Positions 8,105-16,328 are shown, counted from the stretch's first letter. The stretch: DNA of 24,742 bases from an uncultured Desulfarculaceae bacterium (GCA_937908275.1 CALERA010000239.1:1-24742); one strand, 5' to 3'. Program-made: numbers and translations. The notes: a model not told the origin generated them from the sequence alone.

Positions 8105-9274
8105 CTAGCGGGGTCGCGCCGGACCGCCGGAGCAACCGCAGGAGGAGCAGCCGCAGTCGCTGGCGGCGGGCCGGTGGCGCAGGCGGTCCCACCCGGCCCG
8201 CAGGCGGCGGCCCAGCACCGGCAGGGAGAGCAGCAGCAGCAGCCCGGCCCCGCCCTGGCGCAGCCACTCCGGCAGGAGCTCGGCGGCCTGGCCCACCACC
8301 GCCGCCGGGCTGATGCCCAGGCCGGCGTAGAGCCAATCCACGGCCAGGCCCAGGCCCACCGCGCAGACCACGATGCTGGCCAGGTAGATGGTCGTGGCCC
8401 GCCGGCCCAGCAGGCCGCTCAGCACGGTGAGGGTGGCCACGTTGGTGGCCGGCCCGGCCAGGAGGAAGACCAGGGCCGCGCCGGGGCTGACGCCCTTCAG
8501 GATCAGGGCCGCCGCGATGGGAGTGGAGGCGGTGGCGCAGACATAGAGCGGCACCGCGAAGAGCAGCATCAGCAGCATGGCCGAGATTCCGCCGCCCAGG
8601 TGGCGGGCCAGCAGGTCGCCGGGCACCAGCACCCCCACCAGCCCGGCCAGCAGCAACCCCAGCAGGAACCAGAGGGCCAGGTCGGCCCAGAGCTCGCCCA
8701 GGGCGTAGCCCAGGCCCAGGCGCAGCCGGGCGACCAGGCCCTGGGGCGGGGCGGGGTCCTGACCGGCGGCGGGCGGCGCGGCGCAGCAACCGCAGGCCGG
8801 GCCGGCCAAATCCAGGCCGGTGGGCGGGAGCGGCGTCACGGCTTGATGGAAGCCCGCGCGGTGCGCGCCCAGGAAGTTCTCGGCCAGGCCGGCCAGGGTG
8901 GCGGTGACAAAGGCCGCCAGGGGCCGGACCAGGGTCAGGATCGGATCCAGCAGGGCGTAACTGATGGCGATGGAGTCCACCCCGGACTCCGGGGTGGCGA
9001 TGACAAAGGCGGTGGTGGCCCCGGAGTTGGCCCCCTGCTTCTTCAGGGCCGCCGCCGCCGGCAGCACCCCGCAGGAGCACAGGGGCAGGGGCACCCCCCA
9101 GAGGGCGGCCTTGAGCACCGGCTTGACCCGGCCCCGGCCCAGGTTGCGGGAAACCCACTCCGGGTCCAGGAAGGCCTTGAGCAGGCCCCCGCTGAGCAGG
9201 CCCAGCAGGACGTAGGGCGAGGCGTCGGCCAGAAGCCGCCAGGACTCGGTTGCCAACTCCGCGATGAAATTCAT
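8105..9274 (-). CDS. SO_0444 family Cu/Zn efflux permease (DUF318/ArsP superfamily)
   Basis: This is a 389-residue polytopic membrane protein of the DUF318 permease superfamily. It has the family's C-S-C motif in a membrane segment (C66-S-C68, within P-L-C-S-C-G), a cysteine cluster C-G-C-C at 161-164 in a hydrophilic loop, a further membrane C-A-T-A-S at 246-250, and a cysteine-rich C-terminal tail (C-G-C-S-S-C-G-C, 374-381). This cysteine layout matches the SO_0444/SMc04037 group, described as Cu/Zn efflux transporters. Soft metal export is likely and the exact ion is uncertain. The gene starts 9 bases after the stop of an ArsR-type metal sensor and is surely cotranscribed with it. No clear terminator follows. 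Confidence 0.85.
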   Translation of the reverse strand: MNFIAELATESWRLLADASPYVLLGLLSGGLLKAFLDPEWVSRNLGRGRVKPVLKAALWGVPLPLCSCGVLPAAAALKKQGANSGATTAFVIATPESGVDSIAISYALLDPILTLVRPLAAFVTATLAGLAENFLGAHRAGFHQAVTPLPPTGLDLAGPACGCCAAPPAAGQDPAPPQGLVARLRLGLGYALGELWADLALWFLLGLLLAGLVGVLVPGDLLARHLGGGISAMLLMLLFAVPLYVCATASTPIAAALILKGVSPGAALVFLLAGPATNVATLTVLSGLLGRRATTIYLASIVVCAVGLGLAVDWLYAGLGISPAAVVGQAAELLPEWLRQGGAGLLLLLSLPVLGRRLRAGWDRLRHRPAASDCGCSSCGCSGGPARPR

Positions 9275-9283
9275 TTTTGCCGC

Positions 9284-9667
9284 CTATTCCCGCAGGTGGT
9301 CCAGGCTCAGGCCCAGGATCTCGTCCACGTGGTGGTCGTCCAGGGAGTAATAGAGGCACTGCCCGGCGCGGCGGTTGCGCACCAAGCCCAGGTCGCGCAG
9401 GCGGCGCAACTGGTGGCTCACCGCCGATTCGCTGACCCCCAAAAAGGCCGCCAGGTCGCAGACGCACATCTCGCCCCCGCGCAGGGCCAGCATCAGGCGC
9501 AGGCGGCTGGGGTCGCCCAGGGCCTTGAACACCGCGGCCAGGCGATCCAACTCCCGGACCTCGATCTCGTTTTGCTTGGCCTCCCGCACCCGGTCCAGGT
9601 GCACCACCCGGACCGAGCAGAGCAGGTCCAGTTCATCCTGGGGCGGGGTCGGGGCAAGGGCGGTCAT
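9284..9667 (-). CDS. ArsR/SmtB family metal-sensing repressor
   Basis: This 127-residue winged-helix protein has the helix-turn-helix around residues 70-95 (D-L-A-A-F-L-G-V-S-E-S-A-V-S-H-Q-L). Two possible metal sites are visible. One is a C68-V-C70 pair in the alpha3 position, as in ArsR/CadC proteins. The other is D111-x-H113-x10-H124-x2-E127 at the C-terminus, exactly the alpha5 zinc site spacing of SmtB and CzrA. This argues for Zn, or a similar divalent ion, as inducer and fits the Cu/Zn permease just downstream. A sigma70 promoter with an overlapping dyad lies directly upstream, so autorepression is likely. A GGAG sequence precedes the ATG. Confidence 0.92.
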   Translation of the reverse strand: MTALAPTPPQDELDLLCSVRVVHLDRVREAKQNEIEVRELDRLAAVFKALGDPSRLRLMLALRGGEMCVCDLAAFLGVSESAVSHQLRRLRDLGLVRNRRAGQCLYYSLDDHHVDEILGLSLDHLRE

Positions 9668-9683
9668 GGGCTCTCCGGTTACC

Positions 9684-9708
9684 TGAACATTTGATCATAT
9701 ATTTAACA
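9684..9708. promoter_or_regulatory. Candidate ArsR/SmtB operator
   Basis: An AT-rich, roughly symmetric element (half-sites near tgaaca and taaca around a central tgatca) covers the -10 and predicted start site of the minus-strand promoter. It resembles the imperfect 12-2-12 operators of the SmtB/ArsR family. It stands out sharply from the GC-rich surroundings. Confidence 0.5.
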
Positions 9709-9728
9709 GCACCCCGGCCGGCCGTCAA
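9700..9728 (-). promoter_or_regulatory. Sigma70 promoter of the ArsR-permease operon
   Basis: On the minus strand TTGACG (9728-9723) and TAAATA (9705-9700) are separated by exactly 17 bases. The predicted start near 9693 leaves a short leader of about 25 bases before the ATG. The element overlaps the candidate operator. Confidence 0.65.
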
Positions 9729-9887
9729 GCGCGCCCGGTCAAACTTTTCCCCCCACCCTCCCCGCCCGCGCCCCCAGGGCCGACCTGGCGCATGGTTTCG
9801 CCCCGGAGCCTGTGTTATCATTGACCAGTTTTTCGCCCCGGCCGGCCCGGCCGGAACTCCATCCACCCCTTGGCGGCGAGCGGTCCC

Positions 9888-10931
9888 ATGCAGGTCAGCC
9901 TCCTCATCCCCGCCTACAATCCCGGACCCAACCTGGTGGACCTGGTGGACCAGCTCTGGGAGGCGGGTTTCCAGGACCTGGTGGTGGTGGATGACGGCAG
10001 CCGCGAGGACACCCAAGCGGTCTTCCAGCGCCTGGAGGAGGGCGGCCGGGTGACGCTCTTGCGCCACGCGGTGAACCTGGGCAAGGGCGCGGCCCTGAAG
10101 TTCGGCTTCAACCACATCTATGGCCGACACCGCAATGAACCCGGGCACCTGGGGGCCATCACCGTGGACGCCGACGGCCAGCACCTGCCGGCCGACGTGG
10201 CCAAGGTGGCCCAGGCCATGACCGAGAACCCCCAGGCCCTGGTCCTGGGGGTGCGCAGTTTCGCCGGCGAGGTCCCCCTGCGCAGCCGCCTGGGCAACGA
10301 GATCACCAAGGTGATCTTCCGTTTCCTGGTGGGCGCCAGCATCAGCGACACCCAGACCGGCCTGCGCGGGGTGCCCCTGGCCCTGATGCCGGTGTTCCTG
10401 CCCATCCAGGCCAATCGCTACGAGTTCGAGCTGGACATGCTGATCCAGTGCGCCACCAAGGACCACCCCATCGTCCAGGTGCCCATCGCCACGGTCTACC
10501 TGAACGACAACGCCTCCAGCCACTTCAACCCCATCGTCGATTCGGCCAAGATCTACATGGTCTTCCTGCGCTTCGTGGGCTCCTCGCTCGTCACCGCGCT
10601 GGTGGACAACATCGTCTTCATCATCGTCTGGGGCTTTTTCGGCAACATCCTCCTGGGCCAGGCCCTGGCCCGGGCGGTGGCCACCATCGTCAACTTCAAG
10701 CTCAACCGCAACTTCGTCTTCCAGCACAAAGCCGACAAGTGGCCGGCCTTCTTCAAGTTCGTGCTGCTGGTCATCTTCATGGGCGGAGTTTCCTACTCGA
10801 TCATCAACGCCCTGGTGGCCTGGACCGGCATGGGGGTGATCGCGGCCAAGATCCTGGCCGAGACCGCGCTCTACCTGGTCAACTTCGCCACCCAACGCAC
10901 CTTGATCTTTCGGCGGCATGACAACCACTGA
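9888..10931 (+). CDS. GT2 glycosyltransferase fused to a GtrA-like membrane domain
   Basis: This is a 347-residue two-domain protein. Residues 1-215 are a GT-A family 2 glycosyltransferase with V-D-D-G-S at 34-38, the D-A-D-G metal-binding motif at 94-97 and D-T-Q-T-G-L-R-G at 154-161, the pattern of dolichyl/polyprenyl-phosphate sugar transferases. Residues 222-343 form a four-helix GtrA-like membrane domain with the typical K-L-N-R-N-F-V-F loop. Such proteins usually transfer a sugar to a polyprenyl phosphate and help flip it, so that a GT-C enzyme can use it outside the cytoplasmic membrane. The GT-C-like gene two places downstream fits this. The ATG at 9888 was chosen because the domain begins there; a TTG lies 18 bases upstream. 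Confidence 0.9.
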   Translation: MQVSLLIPAYNPGPNLVDLVDQLWEAGFQDLVVVDDGSREDTQAVFQRLEEGGRVTLLRHAVNLGKGAALKFGFNHIYGRHRNEPGHLGAITVDADGQHLPADVAKVAQAMTENPQALVLGVRSFAGEVPLRSRLGNEITKVIFRFLVGASISDTQTGLRGVPLALMPVFLPIQANRYEFELDMLIQCATKDHPIVQVPIATVYLNDNASSHFNPIVDSAKIYMVFLRFVGSSLVTALVDNIVFIIVWGFFGNILLGQALARAVATIVNFKLNRNFVFQHKADKWPAFFKFVLLVIFMGGVSYSIINALVAWTGMGVIAAKILAETALYLVNFATQRTLIFRRHDNH

Positions 10932-11601
10932 GACCACCGACTGGGAACGCTATTACCGCCGGCCCTGCCCGGCGGCCATGCTGACGCGCCGCTTCACCGG
11001 CCGGCGTCTGCTGGAGGTCATCCGTCGCCACGCCCCCCGGCGCGAGCGGGGCCTGGTCCTGGCCGAGCTGGGCGGCGGGGCCAGTTGCTGCCACTGCTCC
11101 CTGACCCATCACCTGCGCCCGGCCGCCTACCACGTGGTGGACAACAACCCCCTGGGCCTGGACCTGCTGCGCGACCGCCCGGAGATCACCCTGCACCAGG
11201 CCGACCTGTTGCGCGAGCGCCCGCCCATCGTGGCCGACGTGGTCTTCAGCCTGGGCCTGATCGAGCACTATCCCGCAGACCAGCGCCAACGCCTGCTGGC
11301 GGCCCATTTCGCCCTGGTGGCCCCGGACGGCCTGGTGGTGCTCAGCTTCCCCACCCCCACCCGGCTCTATCGCCTGGCCCGGGGCCTGGCCGAAAACCTG
11401 GGCCTCTGGCGCTTCCCCGACGAGGAGCCCCTGCCCCTGCCGGCGGTGATCGCCGCCGTGGCCGGCCAGGGCCAGCTCGCCAGCAGCCAGGTGCTCTGGC
11501 CCCTGGTGCTCACCCAGGCCCTCCTGGCCCTCAAGCCGCGCGGCTCCGCCGCCGCCCTGCCGGCCGCCTCCGGGCCGCCGGCCGGGGTCCTGGCGGGATA
11601 G
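10918..11601 (+). CDS. Class I SAM-dependent methyltransferase
   Basis: This 227-residue protein has a Rossmann methyltransferase core. The SAM-binding glycine motif is A-E-L-G-G-G-A at 49-55, an acidic residue ends strand 2 (V-V-D-N-N, 73-77), and V-F-S-L-G-L-I-E-H-Y lies at 109-118. A cysteine-rich patch (A-S-C-C-H-C-S) follows motif I. The ATG overlaps the end of the glycosyltransferase gene by 14 bases in another frame, which implies translational coupling. The substrate is unknown. From context it may be a sugar, lipid or polyprenyl-linked intermediate in the same envelope pathway, but this is inference. Confidence 0.85.
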   Translation: MTTTETTDWERYYRRPCPAAMLTRRFTGRRLLEVIRRHAPRRERGLVLAELGGGASCCHCSLTHHLRPAAYHVVDNNPLGLDLLRDRPEITLHQADLLRERPPIVADVVFSLGLIEHYPADQRQRLLAAHFALVAPDGLVVLSFPTPTRLYRLARGLAENLGLWRFPDEEPLPLPAVIAAVAGQGQLASSQVLWPLVLTQALLALKPRGSAAALPAASGPPAGVLAG

Positions 11602-11611
11602 GGGGCCGGCC

Positions 11612-13639
11612 ATGGGCTTCCTGCTGCCCTTCGCGGTCCTGGGCTACGCCTTCGTGCTGCACGCCGCCTGGCGACGCCAGGCCGAGCTGGCCCTGTTGGC
11701 CGCGGTCTCGGCCATGGTGGCGGTGCTCTACCTCTCGGCCCTGGGCGGCATCCTCTACGAGGGCTCCTGGCTGGTCTTCCTGGCCGGCCTGGCCTGCTTC
11801 CTCATCGCGCTCTGGGGGTTGTGGCACGACCGCCAGCCGGACCGGCCCAAGGTGGCCGAGGGCTTCCTCTCGCCGGGCATCGTGCTGTTCCTGGGCCTGA
11901 ACCTCTTGTTCCGGCTCTGCTTCGCCGACGCCCGGCTCCAGCTCTGGGACGAGTTCTCCCACTGGGGGGTGATGACCCGGGAGATGCTGGCCCTGGGCGG
12001 CCTGCCCGGGCCGGTGGGGGCCATCATCTTCAAGGACTACCCCCCCGGGGCCAACCTGCTGCACTTCTGGGCCGCCACCATCGCCGGGGTCAGCGAGGGG
12101 ACCTTCTACCAGGCCCACTTCATGCTGCTCCTGGCCCCGGCCCTGGCCTTGTTCTCCCGCCTGTCCTGGCGCCAGCCCGGCTGGCTGGTCCTGAACCTGT
12201 TCATGGTGGCGGCCATCACCACCACCCTCTCGGTCTTCGTCTGCTCGCTGATGGTGGACGTGATCCTGGCCCTGTACCTGGCGGCCGGGCTCTACCTGGC
12301 GGCCGGGGCGGTGATCTGGCGCAAGCGGGCCTTGCTGTTCCTGCCCATCCTGTTCTGCCTGCCCCTGATCAAGAGCACCGGGGCCTTCTTCGCCTGGATG
12401 ATCCTCGGCCTCATCCTGGTCAACTCCCTGGTCCAGGCCGTCTCCATCTGGCGGGCCGACCGCCGGACCCAGGCCCGGCCCTGGCGCGAACAATTGGCCT
12501 CCTACCACCCCGGACGGGGCCGGATCGTGGCCCTCCTGCTGACCTTCAGCCTGTTGGTGGCCGCTCCCCTGGCCGCGCCGGCCACCTGGAAGTCTCACCT
12601 GGCCGGCCTGCACATCGGCCAGAGCTTCAAGACCGCCCAGATCGGCGCGCCGGAGATGCTGGCCACCTTCACCAAGGACGCGCCCGAGCGCAGCGCCCTG
12701 ATCCGCGACCGCTTCATCGCCGCCCTGAGTCGGCAGTCGCTGTCCAACTACGTGGACGAGGGCCGCTCCTTCCTGGCCTGGATCGGCCTGGGCAAGCTGG
12801 TGCCGGGGTTCAGCCTCGCCCTCTGGCTGGGCTTCAGCGCCCTGCTGATCCTGGCCGGCTTCCTGCGCCACCGCGCCCCGGAGCAACGGGCGCGGATGGT
12901 GGAGCTGTGGCTGATCCTGGCCATCTTCGGCGCGCTCTACCTGGCCGGACTGATCATCCTCTACATCTTCTCCTTCTCGGAGTACGAGGGCCCGCGCCTG
13001 GCCAGTTTCGGACGCTATGTCAACACCATGCTGATCCCCTTCGTGCTCCTGGCCTGGGGCTGGTGCCTGCCCTTCGGCGACGAGTCCGAGGAGGAGCAGG
13101 CCCTGTGGGGCGGCCGGCGGCGGCTGGTCTACCTGGCCTGCCTGGGGCTCTTCGGCCTGGCCCTGACCACCCAGGCCCCCTCGCCGCCGGGCATGCCCCG
13201 CTGGAGCCCGGTGGGCGACGCCCACGAGGACCACGCCTACGTGGAGCCCTTGGCCGAGGTGGTGCGCAAGGTGGTGCCGCCGGACAAGAAGGTCTTCGTG
13301 GTCTACCAGAACACCCCGGGCCGGCCCTTCCACATCATCCGCTACGAGATCGCCCCCCGGCCCACCAACCAGTGGTTCTTCACCCTGGGCGAGCCCTATT
13401 TCGAGGGCGACGTCTGGACCGAGAACCTCGCCCTGGTCGATTTCGCCAAGATGCTGACCAAGGAGAGCTTCGACTTCGTCTTCCTGGCCCGCAGCGACCA
13501 GCAGTTCTGGGACCGCTATCGCCCGCTCTTCGCCCCCGGCACCCGGCCCTACCGCGACATCGTCTTCAAGGTGGTGCCCGGCGGCCAGCATGGGGTGATC
13601 CTGGTGCCGGCCGGCGCGCGCCCGCCCAAGCGCGGCTGA
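11612..13639 (+). CDS. Polytopic membrane protein, probable GT-C glycosyltransferase
   Basis: This 675-residue protein has roughly 11-13 hydrophobic membrane segments over residues 1-525 and a soluble C-terminal part (about 540-675). A loop after an early membrane segment contains W-D-E-F-S-H-W-G at 112-119, an acidic motif like the catalytic aspartates in the first external loop of GT-C enzymes. K-D-Y-P-P-G follows at 141-146. GT-C enzymes use polyprenyl-phosphate sugars, which the upstream GT2-GtrA protein could supply. The gene starts 10 bases after the methyltransferase stop, behind a GGGG-rich ribosome binding site. It could instead be another kind of polytopic envelope protein, since no close family was recognised. 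Confidence 0.72.
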   Translation: MGFLLPFAVLGYAFVLHAAWRRQAELALLAAVSAMVAVLYLSALGGILYEGSWLVFLAGLACFLIALWGLWHDRQPDRPKVAEGFLSPGIVLFLGLNLLFRLCFADARLQLWDEFSHWGVMTREMLALGGLPGPVGAIIFKDYPPGANLLHFWAATIAGVSEGTFYQAHFMLLLAPALALFSRLSWRQPGWLVLNLFMVAAITTTLSVFVCSLMVDVILALYLAAGLYLAAGAVIWRKRALLFLPILFCLPLIKSTGAFFAWMILGLILVNSLVQAVSIWRADRRTQARPWREQLASYHPGRGRIVALLLTFSLLVAAPLAAPATWKSHLAGLHIGQSFKTAQIGAPEMLATFTKDAPERSALIRDRFIAALSRQSLSNYVDEGRSFLAWIGLGKLVPGFSLALWLGFSALLILAGFLRHRAPEQRARMVELWLILAIFGALYLAGLIILYIFSFSEYEGPRLASFGRYVNTMLIPFVLLAWGWCLPFGDESEEEQALWGGRRRLVYLACLGLFGLALTTQAPSPPGMPRWSPVGDAHEDHAYVEPLAEVVRKVVPPDKKVFVVYQNTPGRPFHIIRYEIAPRPTNQWFFTLGEPYFEGDVWTENLALVDFAKMLTKESFDFVFLARSDQQFWDRYRPLFAPGTRPYRDIVFKVVPGGQHGVILVPAGARPPKRG

Positions 13640-13667
13640 AGCGCCGCGATTCCCCGATAAAAAACGG

Positions 13668-13702
13668 ACCGCCCGCGCCGGATCGGCTCCGGCGCGGGCG
13701 GT
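13668..13702. terminator. Strong bidirectional terminator between convergent genes
   Basis: A perfect 15-bp stem (accgcccgcgccgga / tccggcgcgggcggt) has a 5-base loop. An A-rich run on its left (13657-13664) becomes a U-tract for minus-strand transcripts. The plus-strand side has only a weak T-rich tail. It separates the glycosyltransferase cassette from the convergent MetE-like gene. Confidence 0.85.
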
Positions 13703-13728
13703 GGTTCGCTTTCGGGTAGGCGGAGGGG

Positions 13729-14787
13729 CTAGAGCATCTCGGCCCGGGCCAGCTCGCTGACCCCCCGGGTCAGGTCCAGGATGGCCAGGGCCTCCTCCAC
13801 CCGCATGGAGCCCATGCCGCAGGCCGGGGTGACCAGGGCCTGGCGAGCCACCACCTGGCGGTCGAAGCCCAGGCCGATCAGCTCCTCCAGCAGCTTTTTC
13901 AGCCCGGCCCAGAGCCCGGCCGCGGTCTCCTGGCCGGTGAAGCCGCTGGCCGGCACCGCGCCCCAGGCCACCGCCCCGCCCCGGGCGTAGAGCGCCTTGA
14001 GGGCCTCGGGATAGAGCAGCAGGTTCTCGCCGAAACCAGCCGAGTCCAGGTTGATGACGTCGAAGCCGGCGTCGATCAACAGCGACCAGTCGGTGTTGCC
14101 GCAGCAGTGTACGCCAAAGACCGCCGTGCAGCGGGAGCGGGCCTCCTCCAGGGCCAGGGCCAGGAGGTTGATGGCCTGCTCGCGCGAGAGCGGCATGAAG
14201 GCCGAGCCATAGCCGGAGAGAAAGGGCTCGTCGAAAAACATCAGCAGCGGCCGCCCCAGGGAGGCCAGTTGCTCCACCTGGGCCGCCGCCGCCGCGCCCA
14301 GGCCCTTGGCCAGGGCCTCGGCCAGCTCGTCGTCAAACAGCAGCGCCTTGCCGTCGCCGCCGATCACCGAGGCCGCCAGGGTCAGCGGGCCGGTGACGTG
14401 CCCCTTGAGCCAGGGGAAGGCCCCGGGACCGGCCCCGGCGATGGCCGCCTTGAAGGCGAAGAACCCGGCCGCGTCCTCGGGCAGCAGGCCGAAATCGGCC
14501 AGGGGCGCGGTCAACAGGCGCTCATAGAACCCGGCCAGGGCCTCCTCGCGGCTTAAGCCCGGATGGGCCCGCAACATGCGCTCCTGGAGGTCGGCGGCCA
14601 CCAGGGGCCGCAGGGCCGGGGCGTACTGCAGGTTCATGTCCTCCCGGGCGTCCCGCTGGGGCAACTGGGGCCAGTAGGGCATGGCGGTCAACCGGCTGGT
14701 GACCGCGGCCACCGCCTGGGCGGGGTCGGTCAGGGGCAGGGTGCCGACCCCGGTGGCGGTGAAGCTGGGCGCGAAGGCGTCAGGCAC
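13729..14787 (-). CDS. MetE-like / UROD-superfamily zinc methyltransferase (short core form)
   Basis: This 352-residue protein resembles the C-terminal catalytic half of cobalamin-independent methionine synthase and the UROD superfamily. It lacks the N-terminal half of full MetE (about 750 residues). Candidate zinc ligands are H227 and C229 (V-H-C-C-G-N-T-D-W) and C323 (P-A-C-G-M-G-S). F-D-E-P lies at 185-188 and N-L-D-S-A-G-F at 246-252. It probably moves a methyl group to or from a thiol, perhaps homocysteine, but substrate and donor are unproven. The start is a GTG whose reading frame overlaps the end of efp by 8 bases, with GGGGAG about 10 bases upstream, so it is translationally coupled to efp. 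Confidence 0.75.
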   Translation of the reverse strand: MPDAFAPSFTATGVGTLPLTDPAQAVAAVTSRLTAMPYWPQLPQRDAREDMNLQYAPALRPLVAADLQERMLRAHPGLSREEALAGFYERLLTAPLADFGLLPEDAAGFFAFKAAIAGAGPGAFPWLKGHVTGPLTLAASVIGGDGKALLFDDELAEALAKGLGAAAAAQVEQLASLGRPLLMFFDEPFLSGYGSAFMPLSREQAINLLALALEEARSRCTAVFGVHCCGNTDWSLLIDAGFDVINLDSAGFGENLLLYPEALKALYARGGAVAWGAVPASGFTGQETAAGLWAGLKKLLEELIGLGFDRQVVARQALVTPACGMGSMRVEEALAILDLTRGVSELARAEML

Positions 14788-15337
14788 GTTCCAGGTACTC
14801 CCCGGTGCGGGTGTCGATCTTCAGCTTGTCGCCTTCCTGGATGAACAACGGCACCTGCACCACGAAACCGGTCTCCAGGGTGGCGGGCTTGGTGGCCCCG
14901 GTGGCGGTGTCGCCCTTCATGCCGGGCTCGGTGGAGGTCACCTCCAGCACCACGGCGGTGGCCATCTCCACGCCGATGGGCCGGCCGTTGAAATACAGCA
15001 CCTGCAGCTCGAAGTTGGGGATCATGTAGTTGATCGCATCGCCCAGATAGTCGCCCTGGATGAAGACCTGGTCATAGGTCTGGGTGTCCATGAAGACGTA
15101 CTGCTCGCCGTCCTGGTAGAGGTACTGCATGAAGCGCTGCTCCAGGTCGGGCTTGTCCACCTTCTGCCCGGAGCGGAAGGTCTGCTCCAGCACCTGGCCG
15201 GTCTCCAGGTTCTTCAGCTTGGTGCGCACGAAGGCGCCGCCCTTGCCGGGTTTGACGTGCTGGAACTCGACGATAACGTAGGGCTTGCCGTCGATCTCGA
15301 TACGCAGTCCCCTGCGGAACTCTGCCGTGCTGTACAT
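14780..15337 (-). CDS. efp: Translation elongation factor P
   Basis: This 185-residue protein is full length for EF-P and has its three beta-barrel domains. The domain I loop carries P-G-K-G-G-A-F with K32 at the tip. This is the residue that other bacteria modify (beta-lysine, or 5-aminopentanol-type changes) to help ribosomes through polyproline stretches. No epmA or epmB is visible here. The C-terminal signature D-T-R-T-G-E-Y-L-E-R-A is typical. It sits 56 bases after the TPR gene and overlaps the MetE-like gene. The leader contains aaggttggtg as a ribosome binding site. Confidence 0.97.
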   Translation of the reverse strand: MYSTAEFRRGLRIEIDGKPYVIVEFQHVKPGKGGAFVRTKLKNLETGQVLEQTFRSGQKVDKPDLEQRFMQYLYQDGEQYVFMDTQTYDQVFIQGDYLGDAINYMIPNFELQVLYFNGRPIGVEMATAVVLEVTSTEPGMKGDTATGATKPATLETGFVVQVPLFIQEGDKLKIDTRTGEYLERA

Positions 15338-15393
15338 GGGTCACCAACCTTGTTGTAAAAAATACGGGGTTTTTTAAAGAAGTCGGGCCTTGG

Positions 15394-16032
15394 TCAGGCC
15401 ATTCGTTCGCGGGCGGCCCCGGCCAGGGCGTTGAGCTGCGCCAGCAGGGCGTCGGACCCGGCTGGACGGGGGGCGGCCCCCTGCCCGGGCTCCAGCTCCT
15501 GGAGCCGGCGGCGCAGGTCGGGGTCCTGGGGGTTCTTGGCCAGCAGGCGGCGGTAGATGGCCGCGGCCTGGGCGGTGAGCCCCTGGCCGGCGTAGATCTC
15601 GGCCAGGGTCACGGTGTCGGGACTGGCGGCCGGCGCGGCCGGCTCCGGGGTGGCGAAGCCCCGGGCCAGGTCCTGGGCCAGGCCGCGGGCCTGGGCGGCT
15701 TCGGCCTCCCGGCCCTGGCCGGCCAGGAGCGCGGCCAGTTGCGCGAAAACCCCGGCCTGACCGGAAAGCTCCCCGGCCGCCAGCAGGAGCTGGTCCAGGG
15801 CGGCCTCGGGCTGGCCCTGGCGCTCCAGGACCTGGGCCCAGACCTGGCGGCCGGCGATCTCGCGGGGATTGACGGTCAGGCCCCGGGCAAGGACCTGGGC
15901 GGCCTCGTCCAGGCGGCCCAGGTCGAGGTAGGCCTGGGCCAGGCGCGGGAATTGGCGCGAGCCCGGGTTGTCGCCAACCAAGGCTTCCAGCAGGAACAGC
16001 TCACTGGGGCTCAAAGCTTCGCGCTCTTCCAC
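15394..16032 (-). CDS. Tetratricopeptide repeat protein
   Basis: This 212-residue helical repeat protein has several TPR-like units: about 22-55 (F-P-R-L-A-Q-A-Y-L-D-L-G-R-L-D-E-A), 56-90, 91-125, and about 140-175 (L-A-E-I-Y-A-G-Q-G-L-T-A-Q-A). TPR proteins are protein-interaction scaffolds and the partner is unknown. The start is a GTG at 16032, 5 bases after the ftsB stop, with AAGGAG 8 bases upstream. The longer open frame up to 16302 merely overlaps ftsB in another frame and has unnatural composition. No signal peptide is seen, so it is probably cytoplasmic. Confidence 0.82.
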   Translation of the reverse strand: MEEREALSPSELFLLEALVGDNPGSRQFPRLAQAYLDLGRLDEAAQVLARGLTVNPREIAGRQVWAQVLERQGQPEAALDQLLLAAGELSGQAGVFAQLAALLAGQGREAEAAQARGLAQDLARGFATPEPAAPAASPDTVTLAEIYAGQGLTAQAAAIYRRLLAKNPQDPDLRRRLQELEPGQGAAPRPAGSDALLAQLNALAGAARERMA

Positions 16033-16037
16033 CCGGC

Positions 16038-16328
16038 CTACTCCTTGCCGCCCGCCAACTGATAGACCACCTCGTCCGGCCGCACCAGGCCGCCCTCCTG
16101 GCGGCAGACCCGCTCCATGGCCTCGCCCTCGCCCCGCAAGCGCAGGGCCAGGCGATACATGGCGCGGTTGTCCTGGTCCAGCCGCTGGTTGGTCTGGCGC
16201 ACCTGGCGCAGTTCCTCCTGCAGGTTGTGCAGGTTGGCGAAACCCCGGCCCAGGGCCAGCCCGCTGACCAGGACCGCCGCCAACAACAACACCGGCCACC
16301 ACAGGCCGCGCAGGGAACCGAAGCTCAA
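16038..16328 (-). CDS. ftsB: FtsB/DivIC-like cell division protein (septum formation initiator)
   Basis: This 96-residue bitopic membrane protein has a short cytoplasmic N-terminus, one transmembrane helix (about 10-28), and a periplasmic coiled coil (about 32-70) rich in Leu, Gln and Arg. A small C-terminal segment ends near V-Y-Q-L. This is the size and layout of FtsB/DivIC, which bridges FtsQ and FtsL in the divisome. Recognition rests on topology and length more than on invariant residues. It is the first gene of a minus-strand unit (ftsB, TPR, efp, metE-like) behind a good promoter. Confidence 0.75.
   Translation of the reverse strand: MSFGSLRGLWWPVLLLAAVLVSGLALGRGFANLHNLQEELRQVRQTNQRLDQDNRAMYRLALRLRGEGEAMERVCRQEGGLVRPDEVVYQLAGGKE

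Noticed and set aside
8091..9467. 458-codon minus-strand open frame overlapping the permease and ArsR genes
   Set aside because: It is out of frame with two motif-supported genes, is Gly/Pro/Arg-rich and has no domain.
15352..15376. A-run and T-run pair between the TPR and efp genes
   Set aside because: The potential stem is only A-T pairs with no GC core, so neither a terminator nor an operator can be supported.
16033..16302. N-terminal extension of the TPR protein
   Set aside because: It overlaps ftsB in another frame with low-complexity Gly/Pro content. The GTG at 16032 with AAGGAG in front fits better.
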